The position numbers and the translations under genes are program-made. Under the pieces are notes generated by a model that was not told the origin of the DNA, made no database searches, and saw only the letters and a list, made by a program, of their open reading frames with translations. DNA of 39,940 nucleotides from assembly GCA_047617985.1 (NCBI GenBank), contig JBLGBS010000006.1, forward strand, positions 1 through 39,940, written 5' to 3'. Origin of the DNA: SW-4-43-9 sp047617985 (lineage in GTDB: Archaea; Nanohalarchaeota; Nanosalinia; Nanosalinales; Nanosalinaceae). Below, one piece after another: positions 1-7,166 of this stretch; the stretch's first letter is position 1, and each line of letters starts with the position of its first letter.

Positions 1-171
1 CTATATGCTGTAGATATTGAGGGGGTTCCCGAATCATTCTACGACGCAGTCGATACTAACTACGACCCTGCCAATGTAGAAGCGGAAGCTTTCGTATATA
101 ACGAAACCCTGGATGAATTCAAACAGGTCTCCGACGAAGTGGTCAATGAAATACTTGAAGGAGAGCTTTGA
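1..171 (+). CDS. C-terminal fragment of an unidentified protein
   Basis: An open frame enters from the left edge and ends at a TGA at 169-171, giving the last 56 residues of a protein whose start lies outside the window. The fragment is acidic and soluble-looking, with an AVDIEGVP stretch and a helical C-terminal end (VVNEILEGEL). No family is recognisable from this tail. The frame is open throughout and the next gene has its own TATA-like box straight after the stop, which supports a real gene end. Confidence 0.6.
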   Translation, partial: LYAVDIEGVPESFYDAVDTNYDPANVEAEAFVYNETLDEFKQVSDEVVNEILEGEL

Positions 172-172
172 A

Positions 173-180
173 TTTAAGTA
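173..180 (+). promoter_or_regulatory. TATA-like box of the histone-fold gene
   Basis: TTTAAGTA lies 23-30 bases before the ATG at 203, the spacing expected for a leaderless or near-leaderless archaeal transcript. It starts two bases after the stop codon of the upstream gene. Confidence 0.5.
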
Positions 181-202
181 ATTTGACAGAGAGATATTTT
201 AC

Positions 203-565
203 ATGAACCTAGAGAAGCTTATCCCGGATAATTATGGTCAACTTGAAAACTCGGATCTCGCTCTTTCAGAAGGACGAATCTCAAGACTGCTCAGAGAGAA
301 CATGGATGAAGAACAGACGCTTGACGGCGATGTACCGCATGTGATCAACTGTGTTCTATCCGAACTTCTGGATGAGATCATCGATGAAACAACGGATGAA
401 GGAGAGATGATGGCAAAAGTAAAGGAGGCGCATGTCAGAGTCGCTCTGAGAAACATCGAGATTGAGGAACAGTACTCGGCGAGAACCGAAGAGTTTGTCG
501 AACAGCTGAGATCAATCTCCAGCGAAATGGAGAAAACCGCGGAAAGAATCGAGGACAGAAATTAA
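203..565 (+). CDS. Probable archaeal histone-fold protein with C-terminal helical extension
   Basis: A 120-aa acidic protein. Residues 28-33 (RLLREN) and 72-82 (KVKEAHVRVAL) resemble the two ends of an archaeal histone fold: helix 1 (RIIKDA in HMfB) and the loop2/helix3 region (TIKAEDIELAV). The distance between these anchors is 44 residues in both proteins, with no gap needed. Residues 44-65 would be the long central helix. After the fold, residues 85-118 form a charged, probably coiled helix absent from minimal histones. Several DNA-contacting basic positions of HMfB are acidic or neutral here (E37 at the R19 position, A71 at the K53 position), while R31 and K74 keep the charge. It may bind DNA weakly, act as a capping histone, or contact protein. 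The comparison uses remembered HMfB sequence, so the family call is an inference. Confidence 0.5.
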   Translation: MNLEKLIPDNYGQLENSDLALSEGRISRLLRENMDEEQTLDGDVPHVINCVLSELLDEIIDETTDEGEMMAKVKEAHVRVALRNIEIEEQYSARTEEFVEQLRSISSEMEKTAERIEDRN

Positions 566-567
566 AG

Positions 568-576
568 CTTTAAACC
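568..576 (+). promoter_or_regulatory. TATA-like box of the DUF378 gene
   Basis: CTTTAAACC follows the stop codon at 563-565. It is 29-37 bases before the ATG at 605 but only 14-22 bases before the ATG at 590, so it favours 605 as the start. Confidence 0.4.
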
Positions 577-604
577 AGGGATTTCCAAAATGATTGATAC
601 ACAA

Positions 605-838
605 ATGTCAGAGGTAAACTATCTCGACTGGTTATCGCTCGCACTGGTTATTACAGGAGCTGTCAACTGGGGTCTTGAAGGTCTCGGAACCTTCGCCGAT
701 ATGAACCTCAATCTGGTTAACCTCCTGCTCACACAGGGACTCGGTGTACCTGAGCTGGAGGCAGCGGTTTACCTTATCATAGGTCTTTCCGGACTTTACC
801 AGATCTACTTCGGCTACGAACTCTACGACAGCCAGTAA
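605..838 (+). CDS. DUF378 family small membrane protein
   Basis: A 77-residue protein with two membrane segments. It carries the DUF378 signature: a DW near the start, a first membrane helix ending in GAVNWGLEGLG, and a second helix with the YLIIGLSGLYQ pattern. DUF378 proteins are small integral membrane proteins of unknown function found in bacteria and archaea. An in-frame ATG at 590 would add five residues. The 605 start is preferred because of TATA-like box spacing and because family members begin just before the DW motif. It converges with the small membrane gene at 847-1065, leaving an eight-base gap with a pyrimidine-rich stretch. Confidence 0.8.
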   Translation: MSEVNYLDWLSLALVITGAVNWGLEGLGTFADMNLNLVNLLLTQGLGVPELEAAVYLIIGLSGLYQIYFGYELYDSQ

Positions 839-846
839 AAACCCCT

Positions 847-1065
847 TTATTCCTTTTCTTCTTCCAAGTCCTCTACCTCGAAATCCGGCTCAGACTCATC
901 CCAGTCCATATCCTGGACCTCGGAAGTCATATCCATCAGGTTCTCCATTTCATCCTGCATAGCTCCCATCTGCCTTCCGATTTTCCATCTAATGTAGAGA
1001 AGTACTGCTCCAGTACCGACAACAAAACCGGCGACAAATCCACCGGCAATCTCGAATAATGTCAT
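847..1065 (-). CDS. Small membrane-anchored acidic protein
   Basis: A 72-aa protein with one N-terminal glycine-rich membrane helix (about residues 5-25), a short basic stretch (RWKIGRQ), then an acidic cytoplasmic tail. The layout resembles YtxH/DUF-type single-pass proteins, but no family is certain. The basic residues after the helix predict the tail is cytoplasmic. The ATG lies 25-34 bases from a palindromic TTTAAA box shared with the divergent gene at 1130. Confidence 0.65.
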   Translation of the reverse strand: MTLFEIAGGFVAGFVVGTGAVLLYIRWKIGRQMGAMQDEMENLMDMTSEVQDMDWDESEPDFEVEDLEEEKE

Positions 1066-1089
1066 ACACTGACAGGTTACACTACCACA

Positions 1090-1099
1090 GCTTTAAAGC
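1090..1099. promoter_or_regulatory. Palindromic TATA-like box between divergent genes
   Basis: GCTTTAAAGC is a perfect 10-bp palindrome between divergent starts at 1065 (minus) and 1130 (plus). It is 25-34 bases from the minus-strand ATG and 31-40 bases from the plus-strand ATG. No other TATA-like element is obvious in this 64-base gap, so one box may serve both genes. Confidence 0.4.
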
Positions 1100-1129
1100 C
1101 TGTCGATCAAACACTCAGACAGATAGTAG

Positions 1130-1789
1130 ATGCAGGACACCGCAGGCTTAACGGTTACAGAGAAAACAGAAAAACCGGAAGATAGCAGGCTGCTTGAAGA
1201 ACCAGGAGAAACTAATTACAGACTAGAGCAGATACTCCACCATCTCGCTGACGAAAATTTCTCAGAACCTGTATCGATCGAAACAGGTGAAGAGAAAAAA
1301 TGTGCGCCCTGCGGTATCTACAGAATACCTTTTGAACAGTCCGAGATGATAGTCGAGGAAACAGATGATTTCTATCTAGTTGACACCGAAGACAGGAAAG
1401 GCCATCCAATAAGGAACATGGGGGTAACCAAAGAACACGGCATGGCTCCTGCTGTTGAAGATTCAGTCGAGATGATAGATCGGCTGGTCGATTCCACAGC
1501 TAGACAGATCCTTCACGAGTACGAAAACGGCGATCTTGAAAGCACCGAATTCATGCTATATGGAAGCATGAACTCTTTCTCCGAACACTTCCACTTTGTA
1601 GCAAGCGACCTGTACGGAAACAGCGAAGCAGAAGACCTAGAAAAGATTCACAGCTACCTCAGATTCGAACATGATGGAGAAGAGTATAACCTGAACATGG
1701 AAAAAAGCAAAATAAGAGATAGTTTTGGCGAATACCTGGAGAGATGGGCTGAAGAAACCGATATGTTTGAAACCGGACAACAGGTTTAA
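1130..1789 (+). CDS. Hypothetical acidic protein
   Basis: A 219-aa soluble, acidic protein with no recognised family. Visible landmarks are a CAPCG motif near residues 59-63, a central segment with NMGVTKEHGMAP, and a helical C-terminal region ending ERWAEETDMF. The single CxxC could bind metal or form a disulfide, but a second cysteine pair is missing, so a complete zinc ribbon is unlikely. It is divergent from the small membrane protein at 847-1065 and is followed by a small membrane protein in the same direction. Confidence 0.65.
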   Translation: MQDTAGLTVTEKTEKPEDSRLLEEPGETNYRLEQILHHLADENFSEPVSIETGEEKKCAPCGIYRIPFEQSEMIVEETDDFYLVDTEDRKGHPIRNMGVTKEHGMAPAVEDSVEMIDRLVDSTARQILHEYENGDLESTEFMLYGSMNSFSEHFHFVASDLYGNSEAEDLEKIHSYLRFEHDGEEYNLNMEKSKIRDSFGEYLERWAEETDMFETGQQV

Positions 1790-1812
1790 CTATTGAACAA
1801 AATAATTTTTTC

Positions 1813-2013
1813 ATGGAGTTAGACAGGAAAACCGGTAAACTACTGGGTTTTTTCCTCCTGGTCAACCTTTTATCCGCTGGAGCCGGACTACTTTCAGTCT
1901 ACTTTCTCGGTGTTTTAGCCGGTTTGGCTATATTCTCAGTGCTGATAATCGTTTTACCGCTAGCTCTGCAGTACCTTTACCTTTCCAGAGAGAAAGAAAA
2001 ATCAACAGAATGA
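1813..2013 (+). CDS. Small two-helix membrane protein
   Basis: A 66-aa protein with two hydrophobic segments (about residues 10-32 and 34-56) joined by a very short turn, flanked by charged ends (MELDRKTGK and SREKEKSTE). No family is recognised. It is 23 bases downstream of the 219-aa gene and 35 bases upstream of the HExxH coiled-coil gene, all on one strand, so the three may be co-transcribed. Confidence 0.6.
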   Translation: MELDRKTGKLLGFFLLVNLLSAGAGLLSVYFLGVLAGLAIFSVLIIVLPLALQYLYLSREKEKSTE

Positions 2014-2048
2014 GCTATGAATAAAAAAATCAGAGCAGAACTTAACAT

Positions 2049-3821
2049 ATGGTTCCACCTCTGGAAAGCCAGATAAAAAGGCTTGAAACCGACCTTTCTT
2101 CTGAACTGGGCCAGGTACGCAGTTATCACTCTGACTTAATCGAGAATCTCGAAGAAATCAATCATGAATACGAAGAGCAGATACCTGAAAGCCCAAGCAT
2201 TCCATTAGTTGTTGGAACCTACTCTAAAAGATGGAGTAAAACTATGAGGAAGAAAACTCCTGAAATAAAGCTGATCGCTCTATCACTCGCATGCCAGGCT
2301 GAAAACGAGTCAAAGAAAGACCTGATCCTGGAAATACAGGAGAACAGTAAAGAATTATCAACTATAAAGAAGCTAACTGTAAAATTTCTGAAAAATTACG
2401 AGTCAAGTATTGAGAAAATAGGTAATGCCGCAGGAACAACATACTATCCCGTTCATCCTGGAGACACTGGTGCTTTAGCGTTCAAAACCCTGCCTACCGA
2501 TATCTTGAAGGACTGGCGGTTAGACAACCCTCCTGAAATAATCGATCCTGTAATGGAGTTAATTGCGGAGGATGTAACAGATCCAGGTTACTACATAAAT
2601 AGCGAATCCGGCTATGAATATCTGGAAGCCTTAATTCTCCATGAAAACACTCACGCCTACATAAAGTCGAAGCTGGGAGGAAACCTCGGCTATAAATCAA
2701 TCGACGAAGCAGCTGCACAGGCTGTTTCTGGACTTATTTCTGGAGAAATAGACTATGCCCGTCTCGAAACCAGAATTGAGCACTACAGGAATAACTCCCG
2801 CTCCTACAGTAAACAGGAACTCCAGTTCTGGAGAGAGGTGTTTATCAGGTATGCTGAAAAGTTTGAAACCAAACCCGAGAAAATCTACAACATCCGGAAA
2901 GCAGCTGTCAAAGCCTGTAGAACGAGGAGAAAGCGACAGCTCACTCCTGAAATGTTCTACAAAACCCCTTTTATCGAAAAACTGACACTTACAGAGATGG
3001 TTTTAGGCCGAGATGTTGATGAGCTTCAGCAGCTATGGGAAACTGTAGGCCATCTTGAAGAAGCGGAGAAAAAATGTTTCCACAGTCTTGTGATTCTGGA
3101 CATACTTTCCGAAGAGGTAATGGAGGATCAGATTCAGCGGGTTGACAACCAGATCAAATCAGGTTTTCTAAGAGGTATCAAAAACTTGATACCAGACTCA
3201 GAAAGTCAAGAAAAATACCTGGCCGGTATAGCCGGTAAAACCGAACCAGAAGAGGAGGAAAGAGAAAGATTTCTGTTCGATATTCAGAAACTAGAAAAAG
3301 CAATAGAAGAACTGAAATCAATACTTAAAAGCGGAGAACTTAACAAAAAAGAGAAGAGAGCTCTGGAAACATTTATAGAAAACCTGGAGAAAGTTATCGA
3401 ACTTTACAGCCACGAAAACAAGGTCGCGACAAAATACAACCAAAAATTCACTGAAAAATATGATGAAGATGCCGAAAAAATAGGCGAGTGGATAAGGGAA
3501 AGAACCGGCAACCCCAAGCAGACAGATTCTGTAAGACTCGGAAAAAATATTGAAACCAATCTTGAGAGAATAGTTGAAGACTACGAACTTGTGATCAATA
3601 CAGGCCTAGATTACACACAGCAAATGCTGGACTTGATGGAGGAAATCTACCAGGAAGAAGAACAGCTAGAAGAAATATTCAGAAAACACAAAGATAAGAA
3701 AGACTACCAGAACATAGAGTTTCTCGAAAGAAAAACCAAGGAACTATTCAAAATACTGGAAGATTCTGAAGAGAGACTAGAAGAAGCTAAAGACGAGATC
3801 GAGCAAGCAAAATTAGTTTAG
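2049..3821 (+). CDS. Putative HExxH zinc metallopeptidase with coiled-coil C-terminal half
   Basis: A 590-aa protein. Residues 198-202 are HENTH, an HExxH zinc-peptidase signature inside a hydrophobic helix (LEALILHENTHAYI). E220 in the following IDEAAAQAV helix lies 18 residues on, as the third ligand often does in gluzincins. Residues 1-120 and about 380-590 are highly charged, heptad-like and probably coiled coil. There is no signal peptide or membrane helix, so the protein should be cytoplasmic. The HExxH-x17-E arrangement is seen directly; peptidase activity is an inference and no named family is recognised. It could instead be a structural protein with a degenerate peptidase core. Confidence 0.6.
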   Translation: MVPPLESQIKRLETDLSSELGQVRSYHSDLIENLEEINHEYEEQIPESPSIPLVVGTYSKRWSKTMRKKTPEIKLIALSLACQAENESKKDLILEIQENSKELSTIKKLTVKFLKNYESSIEKIGNAAGTTYYPVHPGDTGALAFKTLPTDILKDWRLDNPPEIIDPVMELIAEDVTDPGYYINSESGYEYLEALILHENTHAYIKSKLGGNLGYKSIDEAAAQAVSGLISGEIDYARLETRIEHYRNNSRSYSKQELQFWREVFIRYAEKFETKPEKIYNIRKAAVKACRTRRKRQLTPEMFYKTPFIEKLTLTEMVLGRDVDELQQLWETVGHLEEAEKKCFHSLVILDILSEEVMEDQIQRVDNQIKSGFLRGIKNLIPDSESQEKYLAGIAGKTEPEEEERERFLFDIQKLEKAIEELKSILKSGELNKKEKRALETFIENLEKVIELYSHENKVATKYNQKFTEKYDEDAEKIGEWIRERTGNPKQTDSVRLGKNIETNLERIVEDYELVINTGLDYTQQMLDLMEEIYQEEEQLEEIFRKHKDKKDYQNIEFLERKTKELFKILEDSEERLEEAKDEIEQAKLV

Positions 3822-3848
3822 ATAAGACTTTGAGAATAAATAGAAACT

Positions 3849-3922
3849 TGGACTCTCTGGGATTTGAACCCAGGGCCTTCTCCGTGCCAGGGAGACGTTC
3901 TGCCAAGCTGAACTAAGAGCCC
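3849..3922 (-). tRNA. tRNA-Ala(GGC)
   Basis: A full 74-nt cloverleaf including the discriminator reads on the minus strand. The acceptor stem is GGGCTCT/AGAGTCC with the alanine identity pair G3:U70. The D stem is GTTC/GAAC, the anticodon stem TCTCC/GGAGA with loop CTGGCAC (anticodon GGC), and the T arm CTGGG-TTCAAAT-CCCAG. The discriminator is A and CCA is not encoded. There is no intron. Confidence 0.95.
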
Positions 3923-3990
3923 TTTTTTGTTCTGTAAAATGAAGTTGATTTGGTAAAGCCTAAATAAGGTTGGCAGGATTTGAGAATTTC

Positions 3991-4002
3991 TTTATTTAAA
4001 AG
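3991..4002 (+). promoter_or_regulatory. TATA-like box of the hypothetical gene at 4022
   Basis: TTTATTTAAAAG lies 20-31 bases before the GTG at 4022, the usual spacing in this window. This favours 4022 as start over the in-frame TTG at 3980. Confidence 0.45.
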
Positions 4003-4021
4003 TAGATATTTGAGTAACTCC

Positions 4022-4498
4022 GTGGCAGTAAAACAGTTCAAACAGGGCTATAACTACGAAGATATTGATTTTTCCGAACTGGAGGAATCAGATCTGAGAG
4101 CGGTCAGAGATTTTCTTCATGAGTTAAACCTTCAGATGAGCGGGATTACCGGTAGCGGGCAGAGCCAGGTCAGGGAAGAGGTTTACGAGGAGCTCTGGGA
4201 TGATTTACATATGGACGAACTTGTAACTGACACTATTTTAGAGGTTAACAGAGTTAATGCGTCAGGGCATACTGTAAGAGATATCCAGGGGAGCTTTAAT
4301 GTTTACTCGGATAATTCTGATCACGAAGTTAAATTCAGCTACAATACTGGAAGCGGTTTACTGGAGCTTAAATCAAGGTTCGCGGATGTAAATGAGGATT
4401 ATGCTCTGGAAAAAGGTTTAAGTGGAAGAGAGGAGCTGGTGAGTGAGATAGGAGATTGCTTCGATTCGAAGATGATATACGAAAACGAAATAATTTAA
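4022..4498 (+). CDS. Hypothetical acidic protein
   Basis: A 158-aa soluble protein that begins VAVKQFKQGYNYEDIDF from a GTG codon. An in-frame TTG at 3980 would add 14 residues but would place the TATA-like box inside the gene. The middle contains HTVRDIQGSF and FNVYSDNSDHEVKFSYN, which look like beta strands of a small sandwich or barrel. No family is recognised. It converges on the phosphoesterase gene with a single base between the stop codons. Confidence 0.6.
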   Translation: MAVKQFKQGYNYEDIDFSELEESDLRAVRDFLHELNLQMSGITGSGQSQVREEVYEELWDDLHMDELVTDTILEVNRVNASGHTVRDIQGSFNVYSDNSDHEVKFSYNTGSGLLELKSRFADVNEDYALEKGLSGREELVSEIGDCFDSKMIYENEII

Positions 4499-4499
4499 T

Positions 4500-5126
4500 T
4501 CAGACAAGATCCACTATCTCTATTTCCTCGGCTCCGCCATCATCACCGATAGTTACAGAAAACGCTTTACCGGTTTCCTCGGCCGCAGCGTTCAGAACCG
4601 GGACGCCTAAAAGCTCTCTTTCACCGAAATCCTCATGGACATGACCATTCATCCATACCGCCGGTTTTTCCTTAATTATAAGCTCACGGAACTGTTCAAA
4701 ACCAATCCTTCTGCCGGAGTGAATCCTGTCCCCGATTTTATGTGGCGGGTAATGGGAACCGATAATTACCTTGGATGAATCGCCGTGCTCTTCAACCAGG
4801 TCAGAGACTTTCTGCTTGATATCGTCAGGGAAATCCCCACCAATCAAAATTAACAGGTATTCTTCATCAATATCTGCCTCTACAAAATTATAGACAGGTA
4901 CTTCCCCATCCAAGAACTCGTTGCTGAACATCATATCCCTGTTACCAGTACATCCGATGGCCGGTATCTCAATCCTTTCAAACAGTTCTTCGGCGTAGTC
5001 TTCATTCATGTAGTCTCCAAGGTTAACGAAAAGGTCGTACTCCCCGCTGTTCGCTTTTTCAATCGCTGACTCTTTCAGATCTTCCTTCTGGTGGAAGTCA
5101 CTGGTTACAAGTATTTTAAGTGGCAT
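4500..5126 (-). CDS. Calcineurin-like metallophosphoesterase
   Basis: A 208-aa protein of the calcineurin-like phosphoesterase superfamily. The metal-binding blocks appear in order: TSDFHQ (D-x-H), NLGDYMN (GD), GCTGNRDM (GNR/HD), IGSHYPPH (GxH) and NGHVHEDFG (GHxH). The length fits small single-domain members such as the YfcE/MJ0936 group. The substrate cannot be read from the sequence. A CTTTTAAG box lies upstream of the ATG, with the divergent DUF502 gene beyond it. Confidence 0.85.
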   Translation of the reverse strand: MPLKILVTSDFHQKEDLKESAIEKANSGEYDLFVNLGDYMNEDYAEELFERIEIPAIGCTGNRDMMFSNEFLDGEVPVYNFVEADIDEEYLLILIGGDFPDDIKQKVSDLVEEHGDSSKVIIGSHYPPHKIGDRIHSGRRIGFEQFRELIIKEKPAVWMNGHVHEDFGERELLGVPVLNAAAEETGKAFSVTIGDDGGAEEIEIVDLV

Positions 5127-5218
5127 AGAGATAGTAACCGGTCAAAGTCTTAAAAGCTCACCGGGAGCGGTGAACAACAGGGAAAGAGTTTAACCAGTTA
5201 CAGAAGTTAATTTGGTAT

Positions 5219-5830
5219 ATGAGAAAGAGAAAGATTCAGGACAGCTTTGTATCCGGTCTGATGATTCTCGCACCGCTGATAGTAACAGTCCTGGTTTTGA
5301 AACTTCTATTCGACTGGTCTCTTATACTGATAAATCCAATTGTTAGAGGAGCTCAGCTTACAAACTATACCGGCCAAGTTGAGATACTGGCCCAGGTAGC
5401 TGCTGGAGCGCTGGTAATGACAGGAATACTAGTGGTTGGAATCATATCGAGAAGTTCACGTGGGAAAGCATTCCTGGCCGATCTTGGAAGGATTCCAAGC
5501 TTCATACCGGTATTTCGAACTATTTATTTCACGGTTAAGGAGATATCTACAAGTTTCTCGGACAGAGACAGCAGGTTCAAGCGAGCTGTGAAACTTGAAT
5601 ACCCTAGAGAAGGCTTCCACAGCATAGGCTTCGTTACAGGAGAAGCACCTTCCGAAATACAGGAGAAAGCAGGAGACAAACTTTACAATGTCTATATCCC
5701 TCACAGCCCGAACCCTACAGTAGGAGAACTCAAAATGCTTCCCGAAACAGAGATAGATGATCTAGATATGAGCGTCAAGAAAGCCTTGAAACTGGTTATG
5801 ACCAGCGGTATCTCAGGAAGTGAAAAGTAG
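5219..5830 (+). CDS. DUF502 family membrane protein
   Basis: A 203-aa protein with two N-terminal membrane helices (about residues 12-35 and 55-78), followed by a soluble domain with the DUF502 pattern: the RIPSFIPVFRTIYFTVKEI block, the GFVTGEAP turn, and a VYIPHSPNPTVGEL segment. DUF502 proteins are widespread membrane proteins of unknown role. It converges with the AhpD-like gene, with four bases between the stop codons. Confidence 0.85.
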   Translation: MRKRKIQDSFVSGLMILAPLIVTVLVLKLLFDWSLILINPIVRGAQLTNYTGQVEILAQVAAGALVMTGILVVGIISRSSRGKAFLADLGRIPSFIPVFRTIYFTVKEISTSFSDRDSRFKRAVKLEYPREGFHSIGFVTGEAPSEIQEKAGDKLYNVYIPHSPNPTVGELKMLPETEIDDLDMSVKKALKLVMTSGISGSEK

Positions 5831-5834
5831 AAAC

Positions 5835-6158
5835 TTACTCCTCTGAATGCTCCAAAGCCTCCAAGCCATAGCTCATGGTAGCACCGGCTCTGACCTGTGA
5901 AGCAATCTGGATTACATGAGCCACTTCTTTCTCCGAAGCTCCGTGTTTCATCGCTTTCTGGCCGTGTGTATGAACGCAGTACTGGCACTGAGTCGAAGCC
6001 GCTGCAGCCAAACCAAGCAGTTCTCTCATCTTGTCGTCGAAAACCGATTCTTCCTGGATAGACTCCTTCCAGTCCTTGTACTCCGACATCATTTCCTCCG
6101 AGTTTTCACGAAACTTTTTCGCAGAATGCATGTGGTCGTCGTCAAACGGTGAAGACAT
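5835..6158 (-). CDS. Carboxymuconolactone decarboxylase (AhpD-like) family protein
   Basis: A 107-aa all-helical protein. It carries the AhpD/CMD active-site motif CQYCVHTHGQKA (CxxC plus following His), preceded by a helix (RELLGLAAAASTQ) and followed by KEVAHVIQIASQVRAGATMSYGLEA. Family members with CxxC are usually thiol peroxidases or disulfide reductases rather than decarboxylases. It sits in a minus-strand run with a thioredoxin-like protein, an HxlR regulator and a disulfide oxidoreductase, suggesting a peroxide or thiol stress role. That role is inferred from neighbours. Confidence 0.88.
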   Translation of the reverse strand: MSSPFDDDHMHSAKKFRENSEEMMSEYKDWKESIQEESVFDDKMRELLGLAAAASTQCQYCVHTHGQKAMKHGASEKEVAHVIQIASQVRAGATMSYGLEALEHSEE

Positions 6159-6205
6159 AATAAGAGAATAATTGGAGGAACTGGAATAAAAAAGAGAAAG
6201 TAAAA

Positions 6206-6535
6206 TTACTGGAGTAGTTCCTCAACTTCCACCTTGTCCTCCACTATTAACTCGGCATATTCCCTTGCTTCTCCAAAATCATCAAATTCAGCGTAAGGCA
6301 AGGTTTCAGTTCCAAACCTTTCAGACCGGTACTCTACCGTATAATCTGAACGATCAACAATGTCCAGATTGTCCCTGATATAAAGTTCGCCATGGTCTAA
6401 AATCCATCTGGCTTCTTTCCGACCATAGGCAGGCGCGTTGCCGAGTTCTTCTTGAGAAATAGATTTTGAAGTTTCGTCGTAGCCTTCAGTTAAAGCTTGT
6501 GAGCTCAGATTGACCCCTGACAAAAGTATTTCCAT
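6206..6535 (-). CDS. Hypothetical acidic protein
   Basis: A 109-aa soluble protein of unknown family. The second half alternates strands and helices (YTVEYRSERFGTE, then FDDFGEAREYAELIVEDKVE), as in small ferredoxin-like domains. It starts with ATG at 6535 and has an AATATAAG box about 30 bases upstream. It lies just downstream of the ADP-ribosyltransferase-like gene and could be a partner of it, but nothing in the sequence proves that. Confidence 0.6.
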   Translation of the reverse strand: MEILLSGVNLSSQALTEGYDETSKSISQEELGNAPAYGRKEARWILDHGELYIRDNLDIVDRSDYTVEYRSERFGTETLPYAEFDDFGEAREYAELIVEDKVEVEELLQ

Positions 6536-6612
6536 TCCCCGGTTTTTAACCTATCCGAAAACTTATATTGACGGCCTGGGATAATTACTGATGTAGTCGC
6601 CTCCAGTTATTT

Positions 6613-7029
6613 CTAAAGCGACCATTTCAACGCCAGCATATCCTCTACAGGTATATCTTCAGTCGACAGAAACATTAGAGGTGAACTGTCCATATACGGT
6701 ATCTCGCCTTCCTCGTAATCCTGGTAGCTGAACGCGTTTTCCTCAAGGTCTTCGATATTCATGTTCTGGACGGCTCCGGAACCGTACTTGGTTACATAGA
6801 TATTATCTTTTGGAACCCTGACCTCGACAAAAACATCATTGAAATCTTCCAGTATGTAGTCTGAGAGTTCTTCCGGTTTATATAGATAGACTGTTTCATG
6901 CCTGACAAGCCCTTCCTGAGCTTCACTTACTATTTCTCGTGAAGCATTTGAACGAATTCCATTACTCTCGATCTGTTTCAGACATTCATAGTCGGTTCCA
7001 TGGAAAAGATTTACCCACTCTTCGGACAT
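6613..7029 (-). CDS. Putative ADP-ribosyltransferase-fold protein
   Basis: A 138-aa protein starting MSEEWVNLFHGTDYECLKQI. The LFHGT...L..I...GI pattern at residues 8-24 is the NAD-binding start of many ADP-ribosyltransferase-like folds (KptA, DarT-like and related domains). The usual central strands follow (VFVEVRVPKDNIYV), then a C-terminal STEDIPVEDMLALKW segment, like the IP-x2-I ending of such proteins. An in-frame upstream start at 7143 would read through the small CxxC gene, so ATG at 7029 is chosen. It could modify nucleic acid or protein, but the target is unknown. Confidence 0.5.
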   Translation of the reverse strand: MSEEWVNLFHGTDYECLKQIESNGIRSNASREIVSEAQEGLVRHETVYLYKPEELSDYILEDFNDVFVEVRVPKDNIYVTKYGSGAVQNMNIEDLEENAFSYQDYEEGEIPYMDSSPLMFLSTEDIPVEDMLALKWSL

Positions 7030-7063
7030 AAAGAATAATCGGCGGTTAATCTTTTGAAAAATA

Positions 7064-7150
7064 CTATTCTTCGTCTTCTTCAAGTTCTTCGTCGTCGAAA
7101 CCCGGCCCACAGGTTTTGCAGACCTTGTCCTCGTCTTCTTCATCGGTCAT
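7064..7150 (-). CDS. 28-aa acidic CxxC mini-protein
   Basis: A short frame starts at ATG 7150 and ends with TAG at 7064-7066. It encodes 28 residues: an acidic N-terminus, a VCKTCGPGFDD knuckle, then an acidic tail. A strong Shine-Dalgarno sequence (AGGAGGTG, 7159-7166) precedes it by eight bases and overlaps the stop of the thioredoxin-like gene, suggesting translational coupling. The CxxCG knuckle could bind a metal as a dimer or act as a thiol. It resembles the tiny single-knuckle zinc proteins found in halophilic archaea, but no named family is claimed. Confidence 0.55.
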   Translation of the reverse strand: MTDEEDEDKVCKTCGPGFDDEELEEDEE

Positions 7151-7158
7151 ATAGAAAA

Positions 7159-7166
7159 CACCTCCT
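7159..7166 (-). promoter_or_regulatory. Strong ribosome binding site of the CxxC mini-protein
   Basis: AGGAGGTG on the minus strand is one of the best Shine-Dalgarno matches in the window, spaced eight bases from the ATG at 7150. It overlaps the TAG stop (7165-7167) of the upstream gene. Confidence 0.6.

Noticed and set aside
5160..5176. Hairpin TCACC/GGTGA between divergent genes
   Set aside because: Only five pairs in a promoter gap, with no family or known riboswitch pattern.
7030..7143. Longer N-terminus for the ADP-ribosyltransferase-like gene
   Set aside because: The extension is basic, unlike the rest of the acidic proteome, and overlaps the CxxC mini-protein in another frame.
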